A stretch of DNA of 64,000 bases from Pseudomonadales bacterium (GCA_029210125.1 JARGPR010000004.1:186001-250000); one strand, 5' to 3'. Counted from the stretch's first letter, positions 38,664 through 47,695 are shown. Translations and numbers: made by a program. The notes: generated by a model from the sequence alone, not told the origin.

Positions 38664-38846
38664 GAAGTAGTCGGATCTTAAATGGATCGAATTTTTGACA
38701 AGGGTCTTGATTATATGCAGGTTTTGTATCTCACGGTAATTTGATCGCCGTCGGGGGAAATAATGCTCTCAATTTAGGGTGTCTCTGATCAACTTCTGAA
38801 CCGGTATCTTGCGTCAGAAATAATTAGAGGCCCCTTGGGGTGGAAT

Positions 38847-39458
38847 TCAATCGCCAGCCAGGAATTGCAGTGCCTCGATATGGGCTGGATACCTTTGTAG
38901 GACCTGTCGATAGGTTATTCGCGCTGCATCTTGATGGCCTTGCCAGCGCTGTGCACGTGCCAGGTAAACCAACACGGTGGCATCGCCGGGAAAACGTTGG
39001 TGGAGTTGTTGCGCATGCTGTAACAGGGCATGCCAGTTACGCTGCCCCTCTTCGGAAATCATCAGTCGAAGATGTGCATAGTAGTTCCAGGGCGCAACCG
39101 AAAGTATCTGTTGTCCATATTTTTCAGCCTCTTTCCAGCGCTGCTGCGCTAGCAAAGGCAGCATTAATCCAAGTGCCGCATCAAGAGATTGGGGATTGAG
39201 TGAAAGGGCTTTCTGGTACTGTTTGATCGATTGATTGTAAGAGCCGCCGAGATAGCTCAACCAACCCAAACGTAACATCGCGAATTCATCGTCTGGATTC
39301 TCTTTTCCGTAGGGATTCAGAATTTCCCGAGCCTGCTGATATTGTCCAATGGATTCCAGCCGGTAACTATCTGTCCAGATATCGGCAGATGCATAACTGC
39401 CGAAAATAAAAGGCGTGCTGACAATAAAAGCGATCCACCTATATTTTAAAAATTTCAT
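38847..39458 (-). CDS. Exported TPR protein, last gene of the PqqD/urea-transporter operon
   Basis: A 203-residue protein with a signal peptide (FIVSTPFIFGSYASA) and about four tetratricopeptide repeats, for example YLGGSYNQSIKQYQKALSLNPQSLDAALGL split at its helices, APWNYYAHLRLM and YLARAQRWQGHQDAARITYRQVLQRYPAHIEAL. TPR domains scaffold protein complexes; together with the barrel gene nine bases upstream it suggests a periplasmic assembly factor at the outer membrane. Both exported proteins carry the same SADIW(T/S) motif at the predicted mature N-terminus. Confidence 0.78.
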   Translation of the reverse strand: MKFLKYRWIAFIVSTPFIFGSYASADIWTDSYRLESIGQYQQAREILNPYGKENPDDEFAMLRLGWLSYLGGSYNQSIKQYQKALSLNPQSLDAALGLMLPLLAQQRWKEAEKYGQQILSVAPWNYYAHLRLMISEEGQRNWHALLQHAQQLHQRFPGDATVLVYLARAQRWQGHQDAARITYRQVLQRYPAHIEALQFLAGD

Positions 39459-39467
39459 AAAATGGTC

Positions 39468-40442
39468 CTACCACTGATGTGAAAAATTGATGTAGAAAGA
39501 GCTGCTGTTATAGCGATTATCCAGTGTCGGGTTTTTAAACTCCTGCCAGCTAAAGTGGGCCAGGATTTGAGTCTGGTCTCCTATTTGCCACTGCCCAAAA
39601 ACAGCGGCCATTTGGGTTTGAATATTGGCTAGGCTATAAACCTCTGCTGCGTCTGGATCAACGGCAAATAAACGCTCTCCGGATATCACCTGAAAGCCAA
39701 TATTATTCAGACCAAGTAATGAGTCGGGCTGCAGCCAGTGGGTCCATTTTAGCTCCAGCGCTTTGCTGTCTTGTAGGCCTGTTGTAACTGTATTGTTATC
39801 CAGTTCAATGAAATAGGCGCGCAGTTGAATCCAGTCAGATTGCTGCCCCAGTGCAAACCCAAAGGCCGGGCTAAGCTGATGGACTTTGGAATCCGCAAGT
39901 GCTCTGTCTGGGTATTCATATGAGGACAACGCGTAACCGAGTTCGTAGAAGCGGGTTTTGCTGAAATTTCTGAAGGAGATAATCGGATTGATGACCAATA
40001 GTTGATCCGTTAGCGTGGTTATAGGTCGTCTTATACCTGGAGTGCCTGCAACAAAAACAGAATGTTTTGATTGAGCTGAATATCCATCCAGTCGAATGGT
40101 CGTAACCCCGGGTAAGGTATCAAAAAAAAGTTTGTGGCTGCCGCTTAAATAAAATCGATGTTCTTTAATTGAATCGAGATCGTCAGGGTTGGCATTTAAA
40201 GCTTTAACCGTCGTGTATTGATAGCCAACGCTGAAATGGGTTCTGTCCAGCTTATCAAAGCTGAAGATAGATCCTGCGCTATAGGCAGAATCTCTAACCA
40301 TTGAGTCTGAGTACTGGTTAAAGTTATTTTGCAGTAAAATCTTCGGCGACCAGATATCGGCTTCAGCAAACATTGAAACCAATGGTAAAAAAAGCCAGAA
40401 GAACGATGGAAAGTGAAAGCTTAATTTTTGACAGCGAAACAA
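39468..40442 (-). CDS. Predicted outer-membrane beta-barrel protein
   Basis: A 324-residue protein with a signal peptide (FFWLFLPLVSMFAEA) and then alternating-pattern strands with many aromatic ends and short turns, ending NSSSFYINFSHQW; a terminal aromatic residue after such a strand is the outer-membrane barrel targeting signal. I do not recognise the family beyond this; it may relate to YaiO-like or surface-lipoprotein assembly barrels. It is 15 bp behind the urea-transporter/M23 gene and ahead of the TPR gene. Confidence 0.68.
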   Translation of the reverse strand: MFRCQKLSFHFPSFFWLFLPLVSMFAEADIWSPKILLQNNFNQYSDSMVRDSAYSAGSIFSFDKLDRTHFSVGYQYTTVKALNANPDDLDSIKEHRFYLSGSHKLFFDTLPGVTTIRLDGYSAQSKHSVFVAGTPGIRRPITTLTDQLLVINPIISFRNFSKTRFYELGYALSSYEYPDRALADSKVHQLSPAFGFALGQQSDWIQLRAYFIELDNNTVTTGLQDSKALELKWTHWLQPDSLLGLNNIGFQVISGERLFAVDPDAAEVYSLANIQTQMAAVFGQWQIGDQTQILAHFSWQEFKNPTLDNRYNSSSFYINFSHQW

Positions 40443-40457
40443 TTTTCAAATCTCTAA

Positions 40458-42680
40458 TTAATTTAAATGAGGGTTCGTATCGATATGCCAGCTGGGTATG
40501 CCCTCGTCGCTGGAGAGACCAGTTTCAATGAGCACGGCTTTACGGGTTTTTTCGTTATCGTGTAATGTTATTTCGCAGCAACCCAGAACCGGATCAATCA
40601 GCGACTCGATCTTCACCTCCCAACCAAGCTGCGGCAACTGCAGTTGATGAACACTTTGTTGCCGCCACTGTTTTTCACTGGCGCTCCAGTTTCTTGTGTA
40701 ATGACTGGTTAGGCCGCACCCCAGTGGTCTGAAACAATGTTGAAAAAAGCGTTGAATAAAATTTGCAGGAAATAGCTGAGCCGAGGGTGAATCCTGCCAT
40801 TGGTGGGCGGTTCTCGCGAGGGGGGTAAGCCCGTAGGCCAGCAGCCATAGATCCAGCAGCGGATCCTTCGGACCCTGCCGATCAAAAAAGGCCAATACGC
40901 CATTCGCTTCCACAAATGCGGCACTGGCCCCACGACCACTTACCCCACTGCCGCTTACCAAGCGGAACTGACCAGACAGGGTTAGCTCTACGGTAAGTGT
41001 GTGGCGTGTTTTGTTAGCACTATTCTGTTCCGAATATTCATAGGTCAGTTGTTGACCCACTGGCATATGCAGTGGTTTTTCGAGCTTGTCGTCAATAGTG
41101 GCAGCTTCTATACAGTCGCCAACCTCAGGAATATTGACCAGTAGGTACTCGCTGAGCCCGCCAGCTTTGTGTTTGACAATACTCTGCAGGTGAAACGGGT
41201 AGGTTCGGCTGCCAAGTGCTGAGGTTTCCTGGATCTGCATATGTAAATGAGGCTGTGGCGAGCGCCCTGAATTTCCACAGCGGGCAATTTTTTCACCGGG
41301 CTTGACCCGTGCGCCTTCACTGACACTGATGCTGCTATTTTGCAGGTGAGCCAGCAACAGGTGAAAACCATTATCCAGTCGAATTAGAATGAAATTACCC
41401 CAGTTGTTTTTTGTATCGACTTCACCAGGTGGGTTGTCCGCCAGGCTATTCTGAATTCGAATAACCTGACCGTGGGCGGGGGATACTACCGGTAAACCAA
41501 AACAGTAGAAATCCTTTAGCGTTGCGCCGTTATTTTGAAAACTTTGGTCGTCGACCTTAATATAAAAATCAAGGGCATGTCGCCATGGGCCCTTATGGGT
41601 ATGTGGACCGTCGAAGCCCTGGTAGATTTGCCACTTTCCCAAAAAAGGCGGCAGCAACGGGACACTGTGGATAGCGCCGTTGCGGACCCGCGCCAAACGC
41701 GCATTTTCGTAGTTGATCTCGGGTAAATTGGGTTGTGGTGCCAACCAGGGGGGGCGGATGCTGAACCGTGCTTTCATCGCGATCAAAAAAACCAACGTGG
41801 TGACAACAAAGGGCAGCGCCAGCACCGGCAAACCATATACGAATAACAGCTTCTGGGTAGCGATTAGAATTAATGCGCAGAAGGCTGCTGCCAACAGTGC
41901 CGTGATGAAACTTGCGACCCCAGGAATCATATAGATGCCACCGAGCGCAATCGCTACCAGAGCAAAGTTAAACCCCGTCCAGTTCAGTAGCAAAGGGTAG
42001 TTTTGTATATCCAAAAACAGCCACAGTGTGCAATATCCGGCCAGGTAGCCGGCCAGGGCTAACAGTGCCAGATACCGGGAACGTATCGCAATAACTAACA
42101 AAATGATGGCACCCGCCACGGCCTGGCTAGTGAAAAAAGTAGCACCTAGCGACATCAAAAACTGGTTGGCGGATGGCCCGATGATGGAGGAACCGGACTG
42201 GTATAACGCAGTGAAAGCGGGCGCATCCATTGGGATGAGTTGACTGTTTTGTTGTGCCGCCAACGCTACGACGGTGATGACGATCAGGAATGGCAGGCTG
42301 AGTACCGGTAATTGTCGATCTGTCTCCATCAGCGCAATCAGTGCAGCGCTTAGCACCACGGTTAAGGCTGAGGCGATCAGTATCAGAATGAGTAGATGGC
42401 TGCTAAGAAGATAAAGGGCACCTAGTGCCAGCCCCACCAGTAGGCTGTTGAGCAGATGTAACCCGGTTTCGATTTTCGGAAACTGAAGCAGCCTGGCGAT
42501 CATCAATGCAGTTAGCACTGAAATTAGGCCGCAGGTGCCGATATTAACTTCAAAAAAGGTTACCAGTGCGATAAAAAAACCAGCCCAGGCGTTATTCAGA
42601 AACAAAATGGAAGAGTAGGCCCGAAATAGCTGGGCAATCGCCGTGGTGATCTCGCTGGTGACGGTTTTATCCGTTGGCAT
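40458..42680 (-). CDS. Urea-transporter-like membrane domain fused to an M23 peptidase domain
   Basis: A 740-residue three-part protein. Residues 20-305 are a helix-rich membrane domain with FLNNAWAGFFIALVTFFE near 27-44 and a repeated second half, the pattern of the UT urea-transporter family. Residues 345-500 are a LytM/M23 domain: RHALDFY (367-373), PVVSPAHGQVIRI, WGNFILIRL, LLAHL with H445, the SVSEGARVKPGEKIARCGNSG block, and PHLHMQI with H478 and H480. The usual HxGxD first zinc motif is shifted: R367 stands where His is expected and H368 is one off, so metal binding is uncertain. The last 230 residues match nothing I recognise. UT proteins normally have both ends in the cytoplasm, which leaves the side of the peptidase domain unclear. 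Fourth gene of the operon, 5 bp after the decarboxylase. Confidence 0.8.
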   Translation of the reverse strand: MPTDKTVTSEITTAIAQLFRAYSSILFLNNAWAGFFIALVTFFEVNIGTCGLISVLTALMIARLLQFPKIETGLHLLNSLLVGLALGALYLLSSHLLILILIASALTVVLSAALIALMETDRQLPVLSLPFLIVITVVALAAQQNSQLIPMDAPAFTALYQSGSSIIGPSANQFLMSLGATFFTSQAVAGAIILLVIAIRSRYLALLALAGYLAGYCTLWLFLDIQNYPLLLNWTGFNFALVAIALGGIYMIPGVASFITALLAAAFCALILIATQKLLFVYGLPVLALPFVVTTLVFLIAMKARFSIRPPWLAPQPNLPEINYENARLARVRNGAIHSVPLLPPFLGKWQIYQGFDGPHTHKGPWRHALDFYIKVDDQSFQNNGATLKDFYCFGLPVVSPAHGQVIRIQNSLADNPPGEVDTKNNWGNFILIRLDNGFHLLLAHLQNSSISVSEGARVKPGEKIARCGNSGRSPQPHLHMQIQETSALGSRTYPFHLQSIVKHKAGGLSEYLLVNIPEVGDCIEAATIDDKLEKPLHMPVGQQLTYEYSEQNSANKTRHTLTVELTLSGQFRLVSGSGVSGRGASAAFVEANGVLAFFDRQGPKDPLLDLWLLAYGLTPLARTAHQWQDSPSAQLFPANFIQRFFQHCFRPLGCGLTSHYTRNWSASEKQWRQQSVHQLQLPQLGWEVKIESLIDPVLGCCEITLHDNEKTRKAVLIETGLSSDEGIPSWHIDTNPHLN

Positions 42681-42685
42681 TGGGA

Positions 42686-44125
42686 TTAGTCAGGCTGGCT
42701 CAGCGGGTTAAAAATATCCTCCGGTTCACCCTGTGGGTAGGGGTCCTGTAGATGTTCCGGTAGTCGCTCAAGGTCGGTGATAGTAGATAGCTCTTCGGCC
42801 TGACGAATTAACCAGGTTTTCTCGTGGGTATCGATCATCACTACGTTGGGGCGGTATTCGATAAACTGTAACCACTGGGTGTGGTTGTAGGCACCCACCG
42901 GGCTGAAAATCAGGGTATCACCGACATTGACTGGGGGTAGCATGATGCTATTGCGCATCAGGTCGATATTCATACATAAGGGGCCGTAGATAACCGTATC
43001 TTCTGGCCTGCCCTCCAGTTGGCGGGTTGGCGTGACTTTGTGGTTATACCAAAAGGCTGTAAACAGCAGATTGACTCCAGCGTCGACGATAATGGCTCGC
43101 CGACCATCCGGTAGCCGTTTGTTGGCGATCACGGAGCAGATCAGCGATTCCGCGTCATCAACCAGTGCACGTCCGGTTTCGAGAATGAGGATGGGTCGTT
43201 TCAGGCCCCGTGCTTCCCGTTCATGACCAAGCTCAAGTAGCGTGTCGCAGATTGCTTCGGCATATTGCTCAACACTGGGAACCACCTGTTCCACCGGTAG
43301 ATAGATCCCTTGCAGTGCATTGGCCGAGGCAAATCCCCCGCCAATATCGATGTATTCAATGACTGCGCCGGTCTGTGCTTCAATCTCAGTCAGGAACTGG
43401 TACATGGTGGTGACCTGGTTTTGATAGGCTCGTGGTTCCAGTACAAAGGTGCCGATATGGCTGTGCAAGCCGGTGAGTTGCAGATAATCGCTTGAGGCGA
43501 TGCGCCAAGCCACGTCTCTGGCCTGGCCGTTTTCGATATTAAAGCCAAAGCGGCTCCAGGGTTCGGTAAAGCCGGTATCAAAATTAAGGCGAATGCTGAC
43601 ATTAACCCTGCGTCGTAAACGGGTTGCTATTTCTTCCAGGGTGTAGAGTTCGTCAAGGTGGTCGATATGGATTCGGGCGCCTTCGATGATTGCCGTCTCG
43701 AGGATAGCAGGACGTTTAAAGGGGCCATTAAACAAAATACTGTGGCCCGGTACCCCCAGACTCCTGGCTTTCTGGTATTCAAATTCGGAAACCACTTCCG
43801 CCCAGGCACCCTCCTGGTGGAAACTATTGCAAACCGCGCCGAGATAATTGGTTTTATAGGACCAGGCGCAGATCACTTCGGGGTAGCGTGATTCAAAGGC
43901 ATGTTTAAGGCGTTGCAAATTTCGACGAAGCTTCTTTTCTGATACTACGAAAAGCGGCGAACCAAACTCTTCGACCAGCTGCTTTATTGGAACGCCATCG
44001 ATCGATTCGGTCCAGCTGAGGTTTTGGCTGCCGCCGGATTTATTCAACATACCGCTTCTCAGCGGTGTGATAACCGGTTTGATCCATCTTTTTTTAGATG
44101 AATTATCTGGGGTTTGATCGGGCAC
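42686..44125 (-). CDS. Fold-III PLP-dependent decarboxylase (LysA/ornithine decarboxylase-like)
   Basis: A 479-residue alanine-racemase-fold decarboxylase. CAWSYKTNYL gives the PLP lysine K91, LHSHIGTF gives the His pair at 221-223, IDIGGGFAS the phosphate loop, ETGRALV a substrate/PLP contact, and GPLCMNIDLM the catalytic Cys384 from the partner subunit, followed by GDTLIFSPVGAY. The family decarboxylates D-carbon amino acids such as meso-diaminopimelate, ornithine, arginine or carboxyspermidines; specificity cannot be read here. The start GTG shares one base with the preceding stop (TAGTG) and has GGAGAG upstream. A true lysA would usually be near dapF, which is absent; a specialised role in this operon is inferred. 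Confidence 0.87.
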   Translation of the reverse strand: MPDQTPDNSSKKRWIKPVITPLRSGMLNKSGGSQNLSWTESIDGVPIKQLVEEFGSPLFVVSEKKLRRNLQRLKHAFESRYPEVICAWSYKTNYLGAVCNSFHQEGAWAEVVSEFEYQKARSLGVPGHSILFNGPFKRPAILETAIIEGARIHIDHLDELYTLEEIATRLRRRVNVSIRLNFDTGFTEPWSRFGFNIENGQARDVAWRIASSDYLQLTGLHSHIGTFVLEPRAYQNQVTTMYQFLTEIEAQTGAVIEYIDIGGGFASANALQGIYLPVEQVVPSVEQYAEAICDTLLELGHEREARGLKRPILILETGRALVDDAESLICSVIANKRLPDGRRAIIVDAGVNLLFTAFWYNHKVTPTRQLEGRPEDTVIYGPLCMNIDLMRNSIMLPPVNVGDTLIFSPVGAYNHTQWLQFIEYRPNVVMIDTHEKTWLIRQAEELSTITDLERLPEHLQDPYPQGEPEDIFNPLSQPD

Positions 44126-45204
44126 TAGAGCTCTCCTTCATCTTGCTGACGGTGTTGGCCGCTATCGATGATCATGGCTTCAAATTTATCAAGTGGAACA
44201 ATATTTTCCATCGCGTGGCGAATGAACATGACACCGGGCTTGGGGGGCGGAAAATCCTCTGGGGTTTCTCCGCAAATTAGCTGTATCAGGGTAAGGGGTA
44301 GATTCCGTCCGACGCCTGCCGAGAGGTAGATCCAGGCTGGAAAGCGTGGATTGATCTCGATCAGTTGGTAGTGCCCATGGGGATCCCGCACCACCTCTAC
44401 CTCCAGTGGCCCGCGCCAGTTAATTGCGCGAATCAGTGCGGCGCTGGCATCGTGGAGCGCTTGATCAAAAATCGTCACGCCGGACCAGGCTTTACCTTTA
44501 TCGGTAAGCGCCATCTTTTTCATCATAACCGCACCGAGCATATTGCCGTGACCGTCGCCTAACGCGGTCAAATTGTATTCGGTCCCCGTCGCAAAACGTT
44601 GCACCAGAATCGGTAGGCCCCATTGTGCAGCGAGTTGATGAAAGGCGCTGCTGGCCTGCTCGGCGTTTTTAACGATCTTTGCGCCGTAAAAAAGCCCCTT
44701 AACGACTAACGGGTAAGTCCATCCTTTCTCCTCGCATTGGGAAAAAAATGCCGGATTGGATAATGTTTTTACCTCGGGGCACTCAATGCCCGCGTATTCG
44801 GCGAGCTCCATCAATCGATCTTTGCTGCGCAGCTGGAGCTGCTCCTGTGTGGGTAGAAAATGCCGGATACCCCATTCGTCGAGAAGCGGGGTCAGCCGCA
44901 CAATGCCCGGCAGCTCTGCATCAAGGCAGGGTATAAAAATATCTATTTTTTCGAGCTGATGGATGCGGCCAAACGCATCAAGAAAGGCTTCATCGCCACT
45001 CGATGGGTAGGGCAGCAAGTAGCTGGCATCACAGTATTCGTCGAGATAAAGGCCGGGGTCGAGTGCATCGTACCCAAGCCCAATAATACGGCCTTTGAAT
45101 TCCGGCGCTTCTTTCAGGCATCGCGCTATGGCTAGCCCTGGGCCAGGGTTATCCGCTCTGGCGTTCATGCCGGTAATGGCAACGGTTGCGGTGATAGTGG
45201 CCAT
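44125..45204 (-). CDS. ATP-grasp carboxylate-amine ligase (PylC/CarB-like)
   Basis: A 359-residue ATP-grasp protein: an N-terminal Rossmann-like part (VAITGMNARADNPGPGLAIARCL), DIFIPCLDAELPG, SKDRLMELAEYAGI, YPLVVKGLFYGAKIV (ATP lysine) and LIEINPRFPAWIYLSAGVG with the Mg-binding Glu/Asn. The closest families I recall are PylC and carbamoyl-phosphate-synthase-like ligases, which join an amine and an acyl-phosphate. The product here is unknown; the adjacent decarboxylase could act on the ligated product or supply the amine. The ATG follows directly on the stop of the PqqD-like gene (TGAATG) with no gap. Confidence 0.85.
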   Translation of the reverse strand: MATITATVAITGMNARADNPGPGLAIARCLKEAPEFKGRIIGLGYDALDPGLYLDEYCDASYLLPYPSSGDEAFLDAFGRIHQLEKIDIFIPCLDAELPGIVRLTPLLDEWGIRHFLPTQEQLQLRSKDRLMELAEYAGIECPEVKTLSNPAFFSQCEEKGWTYPLVVKGLFYGAKIVKNAEQASSAFHQLAAQWGLPILVQRFATGTEYNLTALGDGHGNMLGAVMMKKMALTDKGKAWSGVTIFDQALHDASAALIRAINWRGPLEVEVVRDPHGHYQLIEINPRFPAWIYLSAGVGRNLPLTLIQLICGETPEDFPPPKPGVMFIRHAMENIVPLDKFEAMIIDSGQHRQQDEGEL

Positions 45205-45489
45205 TCAGTTATCGAGTAAGCTGTTTATCATGCCTGAAAACTCCAGCAGGTCCCGTTCAAGTACCTGTGGCTCAACATTGTACTCCTGTCGTAGTGACTC
45301 GATGACATCCTCAAGGGTTTTGTTCTGTTGCAGAGCTCTTATCACCACCAAACCGGTTTCGTTTAAGGTGAAATGATCCCCGCTGGTCGGATCAAATACA
45401 AACCCCCGTTCACTCACCGCCAATCGCTCCAGTGTTTTGATGGGGGGTAGCTGTATAGCTGCCTGTAGGGTTGGTTCCGTTTCAATCAT
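45205..45489 (-). CDS. PqqD-like (RRE-fold) protein, first gene of the operon
   Basis: A 94-residue protein with the PqqD pattern RGFVFDPTSGDHFTLNETGLVVIRALQQN, here in pieces (FVFDPTSGDHFTLNETG, VIRALQ), then helical LEDVIESLRQEYNV and LERDLLEFSGMI. PqqD-like domains bind peptides or partner enzymes, in PQQ synthesis and in many RiPP pathways. The ATG at 45489 has AGGAG six bases upstream; the frame is open further but without a good start. No small precursor-like gene is evident next to it, so peptide binding is uncertain. It leads the six-gene unit ending at 38847. Confidence 0.82.
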   Translation of the reverse strand: MIETEPTLQAAIQLPPIKTLERLAVSERGFVFDPTSGDHFTLNETGLVVIRALQQNKTLEDVIESLRQEYNVEPQVLERDLLEFSGMINSLLDN

Positions 45490-45596
45490 CGTTGGCTCCT
45501 GGGGTTTTCTCTCAAAATGGCGTTCGGAAACACTTCTGCTCAGTATCAATAAAGAACCTGTTGCATGTCGTGATCTGGGGCAAAAGATCGGGAAGC

Positions 45597-45634
45597 CTGT
45601 GTCATAACACGCACATCGAGCTGTTATGACACAG
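45597..45634. promoter_or_regulatory. 13-bp perfect dyad upstream of the PqqD-like operon
   Basis: CTGTGTCATAACA (45597-45609) is repeated in inverted form (45622-45634) with a 12-base gap. It lies between two divergent genes, 108 bp from the PqqD-like start and 158 bp from argC, so it cannot be a gene terminator; an operator for a dimeric regulator or a leader hairpin fits better. Confidence 0.55.
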
Positions 45635-45662
45635 TTTTATTCAGCCTAACTCAACTTTCGCG

Positions 45663-45695
45663 TGGTTTGGCGCGTGGTTTGGTCTGCTGGTTTGG
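45663..45695. repeat. Three copies of TGGTTTGG upstream of argC
   Basis: Copies at 45663-45670, 45675-45682 and 45688-45695, with periods of 12 and 13 bp, in the divergent region between the PqqD-like gene and argC. Position suggests a regulatory array, but chance cannot be excluded. Confidence 0.35.
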
Positions 45696-45791
45696 CAGAA
45701 TAAAATGCCTGTTGTTAGCAAAGCCCAATTGTTAGAATCCAACGACTAGAATAACGCGATTAACGATTGACTTCTGTATAGGGTAATTTTG

Positions 45792-46838
45792 ATGATTCAG
45801 GTAGGTATTGTTGGTGGGACAGGCTACACAGGTGTTGAGTTGCTGCGATTGTTGGTCGCGCATCCTGAGGTGTCTGTAAGCGTTATCACATCAAGATCAG
45901 AGGATGGTCTGCGGGTAGATGAGCTTTATCCGAATCTGCGCGGACACCTGGATCTGGCATTCACTAAACCTGATGTAAAACGCCTGTCTGAATGTGATCT
46001 GGTGTTTTTTGCGACGCCCCATGGCGTAGCAATGGAGATGGCTCCAGAGCTGGTGGCGGCCAGTGTCAAAGTGGTGGATCTTTCTGCGGATTTTCGCCTG
46101 CAGGATACTGAGCAGTTTAAACAGTGGTACGGCATGGAACATACCTGTCCGGATTTGCTAACGGAAGCTGCCTATGGACTACCCGAATTGAATCGCGCCG
46201 CCATTACTGGCTCTAGCGTTGTGGCTGTGCCGGGTTGCTACCCCACCGCAGTTCAACTGGGCTTTGCGCCATTGCTGGAAAATGGACTGGTAGATACGGC
46301 TCGCCTGATAGCGGATGCCAAATCCGGCGTAAGTGGTGCTGGTCGACAGGGTAAGATCGATAACCTGCTGTGTGAAACCAGTGAAAGCATGAAAGCTTAT
46401 GCGGTGCCTGGTCATCGACATCTGCCGGAAATCAGCCAGGGATTGCAGCGTATCTCTGCTGATTCGGTTGGCTTGACCTTTGTGCCCCACCTAACACCGA
46501 TGATTCGTGGCATTCATGCCACTTTGTATTCGACCCTTTGTTCCACCCTAACGGGACAATCCACGCAATCACTACAGGAACTGTTTGAGCAACGTTATGC
46601 CGATGAGTATTTTGTGGATGTCATGCCAGCGGGTTCGCACCCGCAAACCCGTAGTGTAAAGGGTTCCAATCAATGCCGTATTTCGGTGCATCAGCCGCAA
46701 GGTCAGGATGTGATTGTGGTGCTTTCGGTTATCGATAATCTGGTTAAGGGTGCCGCAGGGCAGGCGGTTCAGAATATGAATATTCTCTGTGGCCTTGAGG
46801 AAAATTGTGGTTTGAGTCAGGTTGCACTGATGCCGTGA
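45792..46838 (+). CDS. argC: N-acetyl-gamma-glutamyl-phosphate reductase
   Basis: A 348-residue NADPH enzyme, third step of arginine synthesis. [20 protein letters not shown] is the Rossmann loop, [16 protein letters not shown] holds the catalytic Cys, and [13 protein letters not shown] the catalytic His. ATG at 45792 is preferred over the TTG codon in front. It is followed by the DUF6776-like gene and erpA as in Pseudomonas. Confidence 0.95.
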   Translation: MIQVGIVGGTGYTGVELLRLLVAHPEVSVSVITSRSEDGLRVDELYPNLRGHLDLAFTKPDVKRLSECDLVFFATPHGVAMEMAPELVAASVKVVDLSADFRLQDTEQFKQWYGMEHTCPDLLTEAAYGLPELNRAAITGSSVVAVPGCYPTAVQLGFAPLLENGLVDTARLIADAKSGVSGAGRQGKIDNLLCETSESMKAYAVPGHRHLPEISQGLQRISADSVGLTFVPHLTPMIRGIHATLYSTLCSTLTGQSTQSLQELFEQRYADEYFVDVMPAGSHPQTRSVKGSNQCRISVHQPQGQDVIVVLSVIDNLVKGAAGQAVQNMNILCGLEENCGLSQVALMP

Positions 46839-46866
46839 ACAGCATTGGTGAGTCAAACGGCGATTG

Positions 46867-47598
46867 ATGGTGCCTACAATTGTTCGACTAATGCGGGGGG
46901 TGGGGTTTTATCTTCGTCATCATTGGCCTGTTGCTGTATCCCTGGTCAGTGCAGTGGTGGCGGTTTTCGTGTTGACCTATCGATCGGGCCTGGCTACTGG
47001 AACCGCATATTCTGATCGCGCCAATGCAGAAACCCAGCGGTTACGTGTTGCGATTCAGGACTCGGAACAAATAATCGAGCAGCAATCTATCGATATAGGG
47101 CAGTTGCGGGCCCAGGTCGAGCTCAAAAAAAAGACTGAGCAATTGACTCGGGCTGAAATGATTCAGCTTACTAATCAGTTGGTAGAACTTCAGAGAGAGA
47201 ACAGAATCTTTCGTAAAGTGATGGATCCGCAATCCTTTGAAAAAGGGTTGAGTATTCGTAGTTGGGATATAAAACCCTCGGTGTTGCTTCATCATTTTAA
47301 ATTTGAATTGGTGATTCAGCAGTTGGCCAGCCGACATCCGCTACTTAATGGTAGCGTAGTGGTGGAGATCTCTGGCGTTGAAGATGGACTGCCGCGAACT
47401 ATCAGCCTTGATAAGTTGTCAGATGAAATTGATAAGCAAAAGATAAAGCTGCGATTTCGTTATTTTCAGGAAATTCGTGGTGAGATGGTTCTACCCGAAA
47501 ATTTTATACCGGAAACCGTTAGCGTTACGGCTCGTTCGCGGGGTAAAAGGCCGCAGCTTCGCGAAAAATCCTTCGAATGGAACCCAGTTGAGCTGTAA
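46867..47598 (+). CDS. Membrane-anchored coiled-coil protein (DUF6776-like)
   Basis: About 243 residues: an N-terminal membrane helix (WPVAVSLVSAVVAVFVLTY), a coiled coil (QIIEQQSIDIGQLRAQVELKKK onwards, to about residue 120) and a C-terminal folded part with FELVIQQLASRHPLLNGSVVVEISG and FRYFQEIRGEMVLPENFIPETV. Its position between argC and erpA matches an uncharacterised gammaproteobacterial family that I recall as DUF6776. Function is not known; most of the protein should be periplasmic. ATG at 46867 is chosen over an upstream TTG. Confidence 0.78.
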   Translation: MVPTIVRLMRGVGFYLRHHWPVAVSLVSAVVAVFVLTYRSGLATGTAYSDRANAETQRLRVAIQDSEQIIEQQSIDIGQLRAQVELKKKTEQLTRAEMIQLTNQLVELQRENRIFRKVMDPQSFEKGLSIRSWDIKPSVLLHHFKFELVIQQLASRHPLLNGSVVVEISGVEDGLPRTISLDKLSDEIDKQKIKLRFRYFQEIRGEMVLPENFIPETVSVTARSRGKRPQLREKSFEWNPVEL

Positions 47599-47695
47599 TA
47601 CTTGACCTTTTTAGTGGGTTAATTGGATAATGCACAACTAGCCCCTATATTTAGGGTATCTATATCTGTTCACCCTGTTTTAGAAGTTTGTAATT

